This document shows positions 1-4,411 of a DNA stretch of 5,353 nt, piece after piece. The position numbers were made by a program, and so were the translations under genes. This DNA is from JBMNTQ01 sp050945815 (lineage in GTDB: Bacteria > Bacillota > Clostridia > Christensenellales > JBMNTQ01): positions 1 to 5,353 of the forward strand of contig JBMNTQ010000145.1 of the NCBI GenBank assembly GCA_050945815.1. Reading direction: 5' to 3'. How positions within the stretch are numbered: the stretch's first letter is position 1; every line of letters starts with the position of its first letter. The notes beneath the pieces are model-generated. The model had not been told where the DNA came from and searched no databases. It saw nothing but the letters and a program-made list of their open reading frames with translations.

Positions 1-162
1 GGCATGATCGGCGCATTTTTAGCCCGCGGGCTTGGCCTGTATGATGCTGCGCGTTTGGGCTGCTTTGTAGGGGGGCTGGCCGGAGACGCCGCCCGGGAAA
101 GCTGGGGGCAGCACAGCATGACTGCCTCGGATATGATTGATGCCCTGGGCAGGGTTTTATAG
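1..162 (+). CDS. nnrD: C-terminal end of ADP-dependent NAD(P)H-hydrate dehydratase (partial)
   Basis: This is the 3' end of a gene that begins left of the window; 53 codons remain before a TAG stop. The start GMIGAFLARGL and the later segment GGLAGDAARES match the C-terminal part of the ribokinase-like NnrD/YxkO family, where a GSGDVL motif (off-window here) precedes GMI and a conserved GLAGD follows. The end, ASDMIDALGRVL, also fits the usual ASDLLEALP-type tail. Family members dehydrate the damaged S-epimer of NAD(P)H hydrate using ADP, as cytosolic metabolite repair. Only the tail is visible, so I cannot tell whether this is a stand-alone NnrD or the C-terminal half of an NnrE-NnrD fusion. 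The assignment rests on remembered family patterns, not an alignment. It is probably unrelated in function to the downstream opu operon. Confidence 0.75.
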   Translation, partial: GMIGAFLARGLGLYDAARLGCFVGGLAGDAARESWGQHSMTASDMIDALGRVL

Positions 163-323
163 GGGACCGGCACAGGGAGGATTGGCTTTTGTCTATCTTA
201 TCCGCTGGAGGAGCCAAGCAAGACCTATTGCAAATACGGCTTGGGAAAATTGGTTATTATAGAATAACTAAATTTATAATAAGACGCCGAGATTTCGCGA
301 GAAAGGCCCCGAAAATTTGCTTT
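163..323. other. Intergenic stretch without a recognisable gene
   Basis: No open frame here looks coding. The left part has a 6-bp inverted repeat, TTGGCT (182-187) with AGCCAA (212-217), but its loop is 24 nt and no T-run follows. An AT-rich part (250-282) contains a perfect TATAAT (275-280) without a convincing -35 box. Around 290-304 there is a small TTTC-GCGA-GAAA hairpin. I assign no function. Confidence 0.5.
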
Positions 324-360
324 TCTTGATCATTGCATTTGACAAGAGGGCTTTTTTTTT
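324..360 (+). terminator. Possible weak intrinsic terminator for the upstream gene
   Basis: TCTTG (324-328) pairs with CAAGA (343-347), and TCA (330-332) pairs with TGA (340-342), with one bulged A and a 7-nt loop. GGGC and nine T (352-360) follow. GCCC at 306-309 could pair with GGGC at 348-351 and lengthen the stem. The T-run is excellent but the stem is AT-rich and imperfect, so this is only a plausible end for the nnrD transcript. It overlaps the promoter at 339-367, so the T-run may simply be promoter spacer. Confidence 0.3.
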
Positions 361-367
361 GTATGCT
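339..367 (+). promoter_or_regulatory. Sigma-A-type promoter of the opu leader/operon
   Basis: A perfect -35 box TTGACA (339-344) is separated by exactly 17 bp from a -10 box TATGCT (362-367, four of six consensus bases). Transcription should start near 373-375, which is where a 9-bp RNA helix begins (374-382). The spacer contains a run of nine T. If it drives the opu genes, the 5' untranslated leader is about 335 nt, unusually long. Confidence 0.65.
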
Positions 368-373
368 AACCTA

Positions 374-627
374 TAAAGAATGCGAACGATATTGCTGGGA
401 AGATGATTGGATAGGCGAGTACGGATATTTCCATATGGGTATGTATGGGGAGAAGGCGTGAGATGGGATCATTCTTTAGAACATGGTGTGGATTAATTTC
501 TGCGTGTTTTCAATGTTTGCACCTGGGGTGCAGAGGATGCGTTTGGTTCTGTTTGTGTGGAACGACAAGGCTGTATAAGGCGTTGCCTATGGATCATCCA
601 TATTGGAGCGCGAATACGGCCTTTTTT
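374..627 (+). ncRNA. Candidate structured leader RNA or small RNA upstream of opuCA
   Basis: The stretch from the predicted transcription start to a T6 tract has several helices. TAAAGAATG (374-382) is perfectly complementary to CATTCTTTA (470-478), closing a domain of about 105 nt. Inside it CCATA (431-435) can pair with TATGG (444-448), competing with TGGA (408-411) pairing to TCCA (430-433). TGCACC (518-523) pairs with GGTGCA (527-532) across a 3-nt loop. GTTC (546-549) can pair with GAAC (560-563). The 3' end is a branched terminator-like stem (567-627). I do not recognise any riboswitch class: no T-box AGGGTGG motif is present, nor signatures I know for c-di-AMP, SAM, TPP, lysine or FMN riboswitches. 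Known: osmolyte transporters are sometimes RNA-regulated. Inference: this could be an attenuated opu leader or an independent sRNA of about 250 nt. The helices were found by eye and not tested by folding or covariation. Confidence 0.35.
567..627 (+). terminator. Branched terminator-like stem in the opu leader (candidate attenuator)
   Basis: AAGGCTGTAT (567-576) pairs with ATACGGCCTT (614-623) over 10 bp with one U-G pair, and six T (622-627) follow directly. The enclosed segment holds two further hairpins: AGGC-GTT-GCCT (578-588) and TATGGA-TCA-TCCATA (588-602). A second AAGGC at 577-581 followed by GT can compete for the same 3' strand, with one bulge. The large branched interior is unusual for an intrinsic terminator. 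If active, it would stop transcription about 80 bases before opuCA. Confidence 0.4.
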
Positions 628-644
628 ACTAGACAAATACCGGT

Positions 645-654
645 TTGTTAACAA
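645..654. promoter_or_regulatory. Palindrome upstream of opuCA, possible operator
   Basis: TTGTTAACAA is a perfect 10-bp palindrome in the 80 bases between the leader terminator and the opuCA start. A second short inverted repeat, ATGAA-TT-TTCAT, lies at 660-671. The position suits a regulator site, but I cannot match either to a known regulator, and AT-rich palindromes this short can occur by chance. Confidence 0.2.
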
Positions 655-694
655 GATTGATGAATTTTCATAGAAGCGGTGTTTTCTCTACAAT

Positions 695-702
695 AAGGAG
701 GA
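695..702 (+). promoter_or_regulatory. Ribosome binding site fixing the TTG start of opuCA
   Basis: AAGGAGGA lies 6 nt before the TTG at 709. This strong Shine-Dalgarno supports the TTG start, from which the protein begins with MIQFEHVVKKYG, a normal Opu ATPase N-terminus. Confidence 0.85.
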
Positions 703-708
703 CTGGTT

Positions 709-1830
709 TTGATTCAATTTGAACATGTGGTAAAGAAGTATGGGGATGCAGTTATTTTGGATGACCTGAGTTTTGAAATTCAGGAAGGGGAATTTGCGGT
801 ATTGATCGGGCCGAGCGGCTGCGGAAAGACTACGACCCTGAAATCCATCAACAGGCTGATCCAACCGGACAGCGGCAAAATTTTTGTTGAAGGAAAGGAC
901 ATTTCCCAAGAAGACCCTGTCATGCTGCGCCGGAAAATCGGCTACGTGATTCAGCAGATCGGATTGTTCCCTAATATGACGGTGGCGCAGAACATCGCGG
1001 TTGTGCCCAAGAGGCTGAAATACAGCAAAGAGAAAATCGACGAGATTACCCGCGAGCTATTGGAACTGGTTGGAATGGAATATGAGGAATATGCCGGTAA
1101 ATATCCGTCGGAGTTGTCCGGCGGCCAACAGCAGCGTATCGGGGTTTTGCGGGCGCTGGCTGCGTCGCCGCCCATTGTGCTGATGGATGAGCCCTTCGGT
1201 GCTTTGGATCCGATGACTCGCAGTTCCTTGCAGGAAGAGATAAGCAAGCTGCACAAAAAGCTGAACAAGACTATCGTTTTTGTGACCCATGACATGGATG
1301 AGGCGCTGAAACTGGCGGATAAGATTGTTTTCATGGATGAAGGGCGCATCGTACAGATGGCCACGCCCGGAGAAATGTTGGAAAACCCGTCCAATGACCT
1401 GATACGCAGCTTTATGGGGAAGCGGTCTGCTGAGGCTCAAGCTCCTGATTTAGTGGCGGGGGATGTGATGCGTCCCAACCCTATCAGCGTCTATAAGCAC
1501 CGGGGGATTCGGGAGTGTATGGAGATTATGGCGCGCCGCCATATCGATTCGCTGTTGATCAAGAATGACGACGATACCTATGCCGGAGTGGTGACTGTGG
1601 GCAACATTAAGACGTCGGGTATCAAGGTGGGGAAAATCGGGGAAGTTCCGATTGCTGAAAATGCGGTTTGCAAGCTAACGGATGATGCTGCCCAGTGTTT
1701 TGACAAGCTGTTGAATTCCACTAATGATTATGTAGTGGTGCTGGATAACGATAATGTTATTGCTGGGCTTATAACCAAAACCAGCATGGCCCGGGCAATG
1801 GCCGATGCGTTGTGGGGGGATGGGCAATGA
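709..1830 (+). CDS. opuCA: Osmoprotectant ABC transporter ATP-binding protein with CBS domains (OpuCA/ProV type)
   Basis: This 373-residue cytoplasmic ATPase would power import of a compatible solute such as glycine betaine, carnitine or choline. Visible in order: Walker A GPSGCGKTT (34-42), Q-loop around VIQQIGLFP (80-88), signature LSGGQ (136-140), Walker B IVLMDE (156-161), D-loop ALD (165-167) and switch His194. After the ATPase core come two CBS repeats, roughly 252-305 and 309-368, beginning with the typical DVMRPNPISV. Length and the CBS pair are those of OpuCA/OpuBA-type subunits. In related systems the CBS pair senses ionic strength or binds c-di-AMP; which applies here cannot be read. 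It starts with TTG behind a strong ribosome binding site and its stop overlaps the next gene by ATGA, showing translational coupling. The exact symbol (opuBA, opuCA or proV) is by similarity; all nucleotide-binding motifs are intact. Confidence 0.93.
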   Translation: MIQFEHVVKKYGDAVILDDLSFEIQEGEFAVLIGPSGCGKTTTLKSINRLIQPDSGKIFVEGKDISQEDPVMLRRKIGYVIQQIGLFPNMTVAQNIAVVPKRLKYSKEKIDEITRELLELVGMEYEEYAGKYPSELSGGQQQRIGVLRALAASPPIVLMDEPFGALDPMTRSSLQEEISKLHKKLNKTIVFVTHDMDEALKLADKIVFMDEGRIVQMATPGEMLENPSNDLIRSFMGKRSAEAQAPDLVAGDVMRPNPISVYKHRGIRECMEIMARRHIDSLLIKNDDDTYAGVVTVGNIKTSGIKVGKIGEVPIAENAVCKLTDDAAQCFDKLLNSTNDYVVVLDNDNVIAGLITKTSMARAMADALWGDGQ

Positions 1831-2465
1831 GTTTCTTCGAGTTATATGGCGAAAAGCTGGTAACAGCTATCGGTGTCCATTTTTTGTATGTTCTCGTGTC
1901 CGTGACGATCGGATTTATTGTGGCACTGATTTTAGGGATTTTGCTGTCTAGGGTACCGGGGATTGCGAAAGTGGCCTTGCCGCTGGTATCTATTTTCCAG
2001 ACTATTCCCGGTGTGGTATTTGTGGGAATATTATTCTTATATCTGGGAATGGTGCCTGTGACGGTTATCGTTGCTCTGGCGATTTATGCGGTGTTCCCGA
2101 TTTTAAAGAATACCTATATCGGCCTTTTGGAGGTAGACGCCAGCTTGATTGAGGCGGCCAAGGGCTGTGGCATGTCTAAGGCGCAGAGCCTGTTTGAGGT
2201 GGAACTGCCTTTGGCTATGCCTTCCATTATCGGCGGGCTTCGGATGTCTACGGTTTATACGGTAAGCTGGGCGGTGTTGGCTTCTATGATCGGCCTGGGC
2301 GGTTTGGGCGAGTTTATCTATATTGGCATTGCGACCAACAACAATGCGTTGATTATAGCAGGAGCCATTCCTGCTGCTTTGATGGCAATTGTGTTGAGCG
2401 TGTTGATTGATTTAGGCAAAAAGCGCGTGACCCCCAGAGGTTTGAGGAGTGTGAGCATGAAATGA
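1827..2465 (+). CDS. opuCB: Osmoprotectant ABC transporter permease (OpuCB type)
   Basis: This is a 212-residue integral membrane protein forming half of the transport channel. About five hydrophobic segments are visible, near residues 14-40, 47-74, 76-93, 140-165 and 175-200. The cytoplasmic EAA loop that contacts the ATPase begins EAAKGCGMS at 109 and runs to ELPLAMPS. QTIPGVVFVG (58-67) and the near-terminal VTPRGL resemble B. subtilis OpuCB (a QT-P motif and VTPKGL). I chose the ATG at 1827, which overlaps the opuCA stop as ATGA and has GGGGGGA 6 nt upstream. A GTG at 1812 would add five residues (MGGWA) but lacks a better ribosome binding site. The separate binding protein downstream makes this an OpuC-like layout rather than a permease-binding protein fusion. 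Solute specificity is not visible in this subunit. Confidence 0.9.
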   Translation: MSFFELYGEKLVTAIGVHFLYVLVSVTIGFIVALILGILLSRVPGIAKVALPLVSIFQTIPGVVFVGILFLYLGMVPVTVIVALAIYAVFPILKNTYIGLLEVDASLIEAAKGCGMSKAQSLFEVELPLAMPSIIGGLRMSTVYTVSWAVLASMIGLGGLGEFIYIGIATNNNALIIAGAIPAALMAIVLSVLIDLGKKRVTPRGLRSVSMK

Positions 2466-3067
2466 ACATAGAGATAGTATGGGAGCATTTATATATTGTG
2501 CTGATGGCCGTAATTTTTTCTGTAATGGTGGGATTGCCTCTGGGAATCCTTGCATATTTTGTCCAGCCTGTTCGCAAAGTGGTACTGTGGGCAACGGAGT
2601 TGTTGCAGACGGTGCCGGCGCTGGCCTTGCTGGGCATGGTGATGTTGCTGTTGGGCGCGGGAAAGGCAACGGTTATTGTGGGGTTGGTGTTGTATTCTCT
2701 GTTGCCCATCGTACACAATACATTCCTGGGCCTGGAGAATATTAACCCAGGCATAAAAGAAGCGGCCCAGGGGATGGGGATGTCTCGTTGGGACAGGTTG
2801 ATCAGCGTAGAGCTGCCCTTGGCGTTCCCACTGATTTTTACGGGTATACGTATCGCTACGGTAACCTCTGTGGGCGTTGCTGTGTTTGCGACTTCGGTGG
2901 GCGGCGGAGGCTTGGGCACCATCATCAACCAGGGTATTCGTACGCAAAACATGCAACTGATTCTATATGGTACGCTGACGCTGATGGCTATGGCGGTCAT
3001 TTTCGATGTGGGAATGGCACAGATAGAAAAGCGTTTGAACAAGAAAGCGGCACCATTGCAGAAATAG
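2462..3067 (+). CDS. opuCD: Osmoprotectant ABC transporter permease (OpuCD type)
   Basis: This 201-residue integral membrane protein is the second channel subunit, expected to pair with OpuCB. Hydrophobic segments lie near 10-34, 40-65, 69-92, 125-150 and 165-187. The EAA loop starts EAAQGMGMS at 100 and ends with ELPLAFP. LLQTVPALALLGM (47-59) matches the QTIPALAML-type motif of OpuCD. The start ATG overlaps the opuCB stop by ATGA, with GAGGAG at 2444-2449 about 12 nt upstream, so translation probably depends partly on coupling. At 201 residues it is somewhat shorter than B. subtilis OpuCD, mainly at both ends, with the core intact. In the common Bacillus order the binding protein gene sits between the permeases; here the two permeases are adjacent and the binding protein is last. 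Confidence 0.9.
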   Translation: MNIEIVWEHLYIVLMAVIFSVMVGLPLGILAYFVQPVRKVVLWATELLQTVPALALLGMVMLLLGAGKATVIVGLVLYSLLPIVHNTFLGLENINPGIKEAAQGMGMSRWDRLISVELPLAFPLIFTGIRIATVTSVGVAVFATSVGGGGLGTIINQGIRTQNMQLILYGTLTLMAMAVIFDVGMAQIEKRLNKKAAPLQK

Positions 3068-3099
3068 AATGAATAAGAAGTGGAAGGAGGAGGATGTTG

Positions 3100-3134
3100 G
3101 GCGGTAAACGTATAGGGAAGAAAAAACGACCGCC
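3100..3134 (+). repeat. Hairpin in the gap between permease and binding-protein genes
   Basis: GGCGGT (3100-3105) pairs with ACCGCC (3129-3134), and CGT (3109-3111) with ACG (3126-3128), leaving an AAA bulge and a purine-rich loop of 14 nt. No T-run follows, so it is not a terminator. It lies in the 107-base gap between opuCD and opuCC. Such intercistronic stems can shield a downstream transcript from decay and let a binding protein be made in excess; that role is inferred. Confidence 0.4.
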
Positions 3135-3156
3135 GGAAAGGTATAGCAGAGCGACG

Positions 3157-3163
3157 AAGGAGG
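3157..3163 (+). promoter_or_regulatory. Ribosome binding site fixing the opuCC start
   Basis: AAGGAGG is followed by an AT-rich spacer of 11 nt and ATG at 3175. A second AAGGAGG (3084-3090) sits only 3 nt before the in-frame ATG at 3094, too close for efficient initiation. The 3094 start would also put 27 mostly charged residues ahead of the signal peptide. Confidence 0.75.
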
Positions 3164-3174
3164 AAATTTTAATA

Positions 3175-4098
3175 ATGAAAAAAGTAGCAGCAGTGATTCT
3201 TGGGATGTTATTGATGATGGGTTTGGTTGCAGGCTGCGGCGGGCAGGAGAATGAAAGCCAGCCTATTGTGATTTACGACGGACAGTTTTCAGAGATGAAG
3301 ATTATTCACCAGATGGTTAAGATGCTGGTGGAAGAGCATACACAGGCAACAGTAGAGATTCGAGATGAAATGTCGCCGGTAAATAATTATCGGGATTTGA
3401 TTAAAGGTGGCGGCAGCGATTTAATGAACAGCTATGATGGTACGCTGTTGACCACGTACCTAAAGACGGATGTTTCTGAGGTTCCCGAGGGGAAAACTCT
3501 GTATGAATATGCCAATGAATTGGCCAATGAGCAAGATGATGTGCAATTGCTGGATATGTTGGGCCATGAGAACACGTATGCTATAGGCGTACCTCAGGAT
3601 TTAGCAGAGGAATATGGGCTGGACACCATCAGTGATTTGGCTGAGGTCGCTCCGGAGTTGATATTTGGAGCGGAACATGAATTTTTCAGCGAAGAGGGCA
3701 GCATGAAGTTTGGCCCTTTGTCAAAATTCTATGGCTTGGATTTTAAAGAGAGCAAGGCTATTGAAATGGCTCTGAAATATTCCGCAGTGGAGAGCGGGAA
3801 TGTGGATGTTACCATTGTATATTCCACTGACGGTATGAATAAGAAGGTTGGCCTGAAGGTTCTGGAGGATGATCGAAAGTTTTTCCCCGAATATAACGGT
3901 GCGCTTTTGGTGCGGAATGATTTGTTCGAGCGCTATAAGGAAACCGCGCCTAACTTGAAAGAAGTATTGAATAGGCTGGGCGGGCAGTATACCAACGAAA
4001 TTATGACAGACCTGACCTATGCGGTGGATGTTGATGGCAAGACGCCGGAAGAAGTTGCTAAGGCCTTTCTAATCGAAAAGGGCTTACTTGATTCGTGA
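3175..4098 (+). CDS. opuCC: Osmoprotectant ABC transporter solute-binding lipoprotein (OpuCC/OpuBC type)
   Basis: This 307-residue extracytoplasmic lipoprotein should capture the solute and deliver it to OpuCB/OpuCD. The N-terminus is a classical lipoprotein signal: MKK, a hydrophobic stretch, and lipobox VAGC with Cys21 as the acylated residue. The rest fits the OpuAC-like binding domain (PF04069): DLMNSYDGT (82-90), NTYAIGV (133-139), GLDTISDL (148-155), VYSTDG (215-220), then FFPEYNGALLVRND. Tyr87, Tyr135 and Tyr216 lie where OpuBC/OpuCC proteins carry the aromatic cage that holds a trimethylammonium group, so a glycine betaine, choline or carnitine-like ligand is likely; which one cannot be read. 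SYDGT replaces the commoner EYTGT. An in-frame ATG at 3094 would extend the protein by 27 residues, but the lipoprotein signal and better ribosome spacing favour 3175. It is the last gene of the operon, before a strong terminator. Confidence 0.88.
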   Translation: MKKVAAVILGMLLMMGLVAGCGGQENESQPIVIYDGQFSEMKIIHQMVKMLVEEHTQATVEIRDEMSPVNNYRDLIKGGGSDLMNSYDGTLLTTYLKTDVSEVPEGKTLYEYANELANEQDDVQLLDMLGHENTYAIGVPQDLAEEYGLDTISDLAEVAPELIFGAEHEFFSEEGSMKFGPLSKFYGLDFKESKAIEMALKYSAVESGNVDVTIVYSTDGMNKKVGLKVLEDDRKFFPEYNGALLVRNDLFERYKETAPNLKEVLNRLGGQYTNEIMTDLTYAVDVDGKTPEEVAKAFLIEKGLLDS

Positions 4099-4114
4099 AA
4101 ACAGGGACAGGAAC

Positions 4115-4153
4115 AAGAGGGCGGCTTTTGTGTAAAGCCGCTCTCTTTATTTT
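4115..4153 (+). terminator. Rho-independent terminator of the opu operon
   Basis: A 14-bp stem pairs 4115-4128 with 4134-4147 (core GGGCGGCTTT with AAAGCCGCTC, one G-U pair) around the loop TGTGT, followed by the tail TTTATTTT (4146-4153). It begins 16 bases after the opuCC stop and should isolate uvrB from the operon. Confidence 0.93.
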
Positions 4154-4231
4154 GGGAAATAGGTACAGGCGGGAGATACTGCCGGTTTGTGCGCTGATGG
4201 GTTTATGTTAAATATTTCCCGGCTGGAAAAA

Positions 4232-4260
4232 TTGAAAATGGAGGGAATCTATATTATAAT
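4232..4260 (+). promoter_or_regulatory. Sigma-A-type promoter of uvrB
   Basis: TTGAAA (4232-4237) and a perfect TATAAT (4255-4260) are spaced by exactly 17 bp, predicting a start near 4267 and a leader of about 145 nt. The -10 box lies within a 12-bp palindrome, ATATTATAATAT (4251-4262). I see no LexA box of the GAAC-N4-GTTC kind, so damage control of uvrB is not evident here. Confidence 0.8.
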
Positions 4261-4331
4261 ATTCTCGTATCCGTTTGGTTGCGAAGCGGTGGCTGGAGCC
4301 ATGAAAAAATCAGAATGGTTTTTGAAATGTG

Positions 4332-4363
4332 AGGCCATATGATAAGAAGATATCATATGGCCT
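4332..4363 (+). repeat. Perfect 13-bp inverted repeat in the uvrB leader
   Basis: AGGCCATATGATA (4332-4344) is perfectly complementary to TATCATATGGCCT (4351-4363) around the 6-nt loop AGAAGA. It lies between the uvrB promoter and start codon and should form a stable hairpin in the mRNA. GTTGAGACC follows rather than a T-run, so it is not a standard terminator. It may be a regulatory or stabilising stem, or a DNA operator. Confidence 0.6.
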
Positions 4364-4395
4364 GTTGAGACCGCAGCTTTCGAGGAAAAGAATGT

Positions 4396-4404
4396 AGAGG
4401 GGGG
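4396..4404 (+). promoter_or_regulatory. Ribosome binding site of uvrB
   Basis: AGAGGGGGG precedes two adjacent in-frame TTG codons at 4409 and 4412. Spacing is 4 nt to the first and 7 nt to the second, so 4412 is preferred. No in-frame ATG or GTG exists between the upstream in-frame TAA (4343-4345) and these codons. Confidence 0.6.
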
Positions 4405-4411
4405 CATATTG

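Noticed and set aside
275..280. Perfect TATAAT as a second promoter
   Set aside because: The best -35 candidate is TTGGTT (250-255) at a 19-bp spacing, a poor match; the promoter at 339-367 is much better.
445..651. Open frame of 68 codons (or 62 from ATG 463) in the opu leader, rich in cysteine
   Set aside because: There is no good ribosome site for the first ATG and only a weak GGGGAG 10 nt before the second. The composition is odd (eight Cys), it matches nothing I know, and the frame runs through the terminator-like stem at 567-627. A structured RNA explains the region better.
689..694. TACAAT as a -10 box directly before opuCA
   Set aside because: It abuts the ribosome binding site, so a transcript would start within the Shine-Dalgarno, and the -35 position (about 666-671) reads TTTCAT.
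1812..1826. GTG start giving opuCB five more residues
   Set aside because: The ATG at 1827 overlaps the opuCA stop as ATGA and has a G-rich ribosome site 6 nt upstream; the added MGGWA has no family support.
2353..3042. Reverse-strand frame of 229 codons over the permease genes, with other overlapping frames there
   Set aside because: The forward strand encodes intact permeases with EAA loops and ATGA coupling; the reverse frames are low-complexity shadows.
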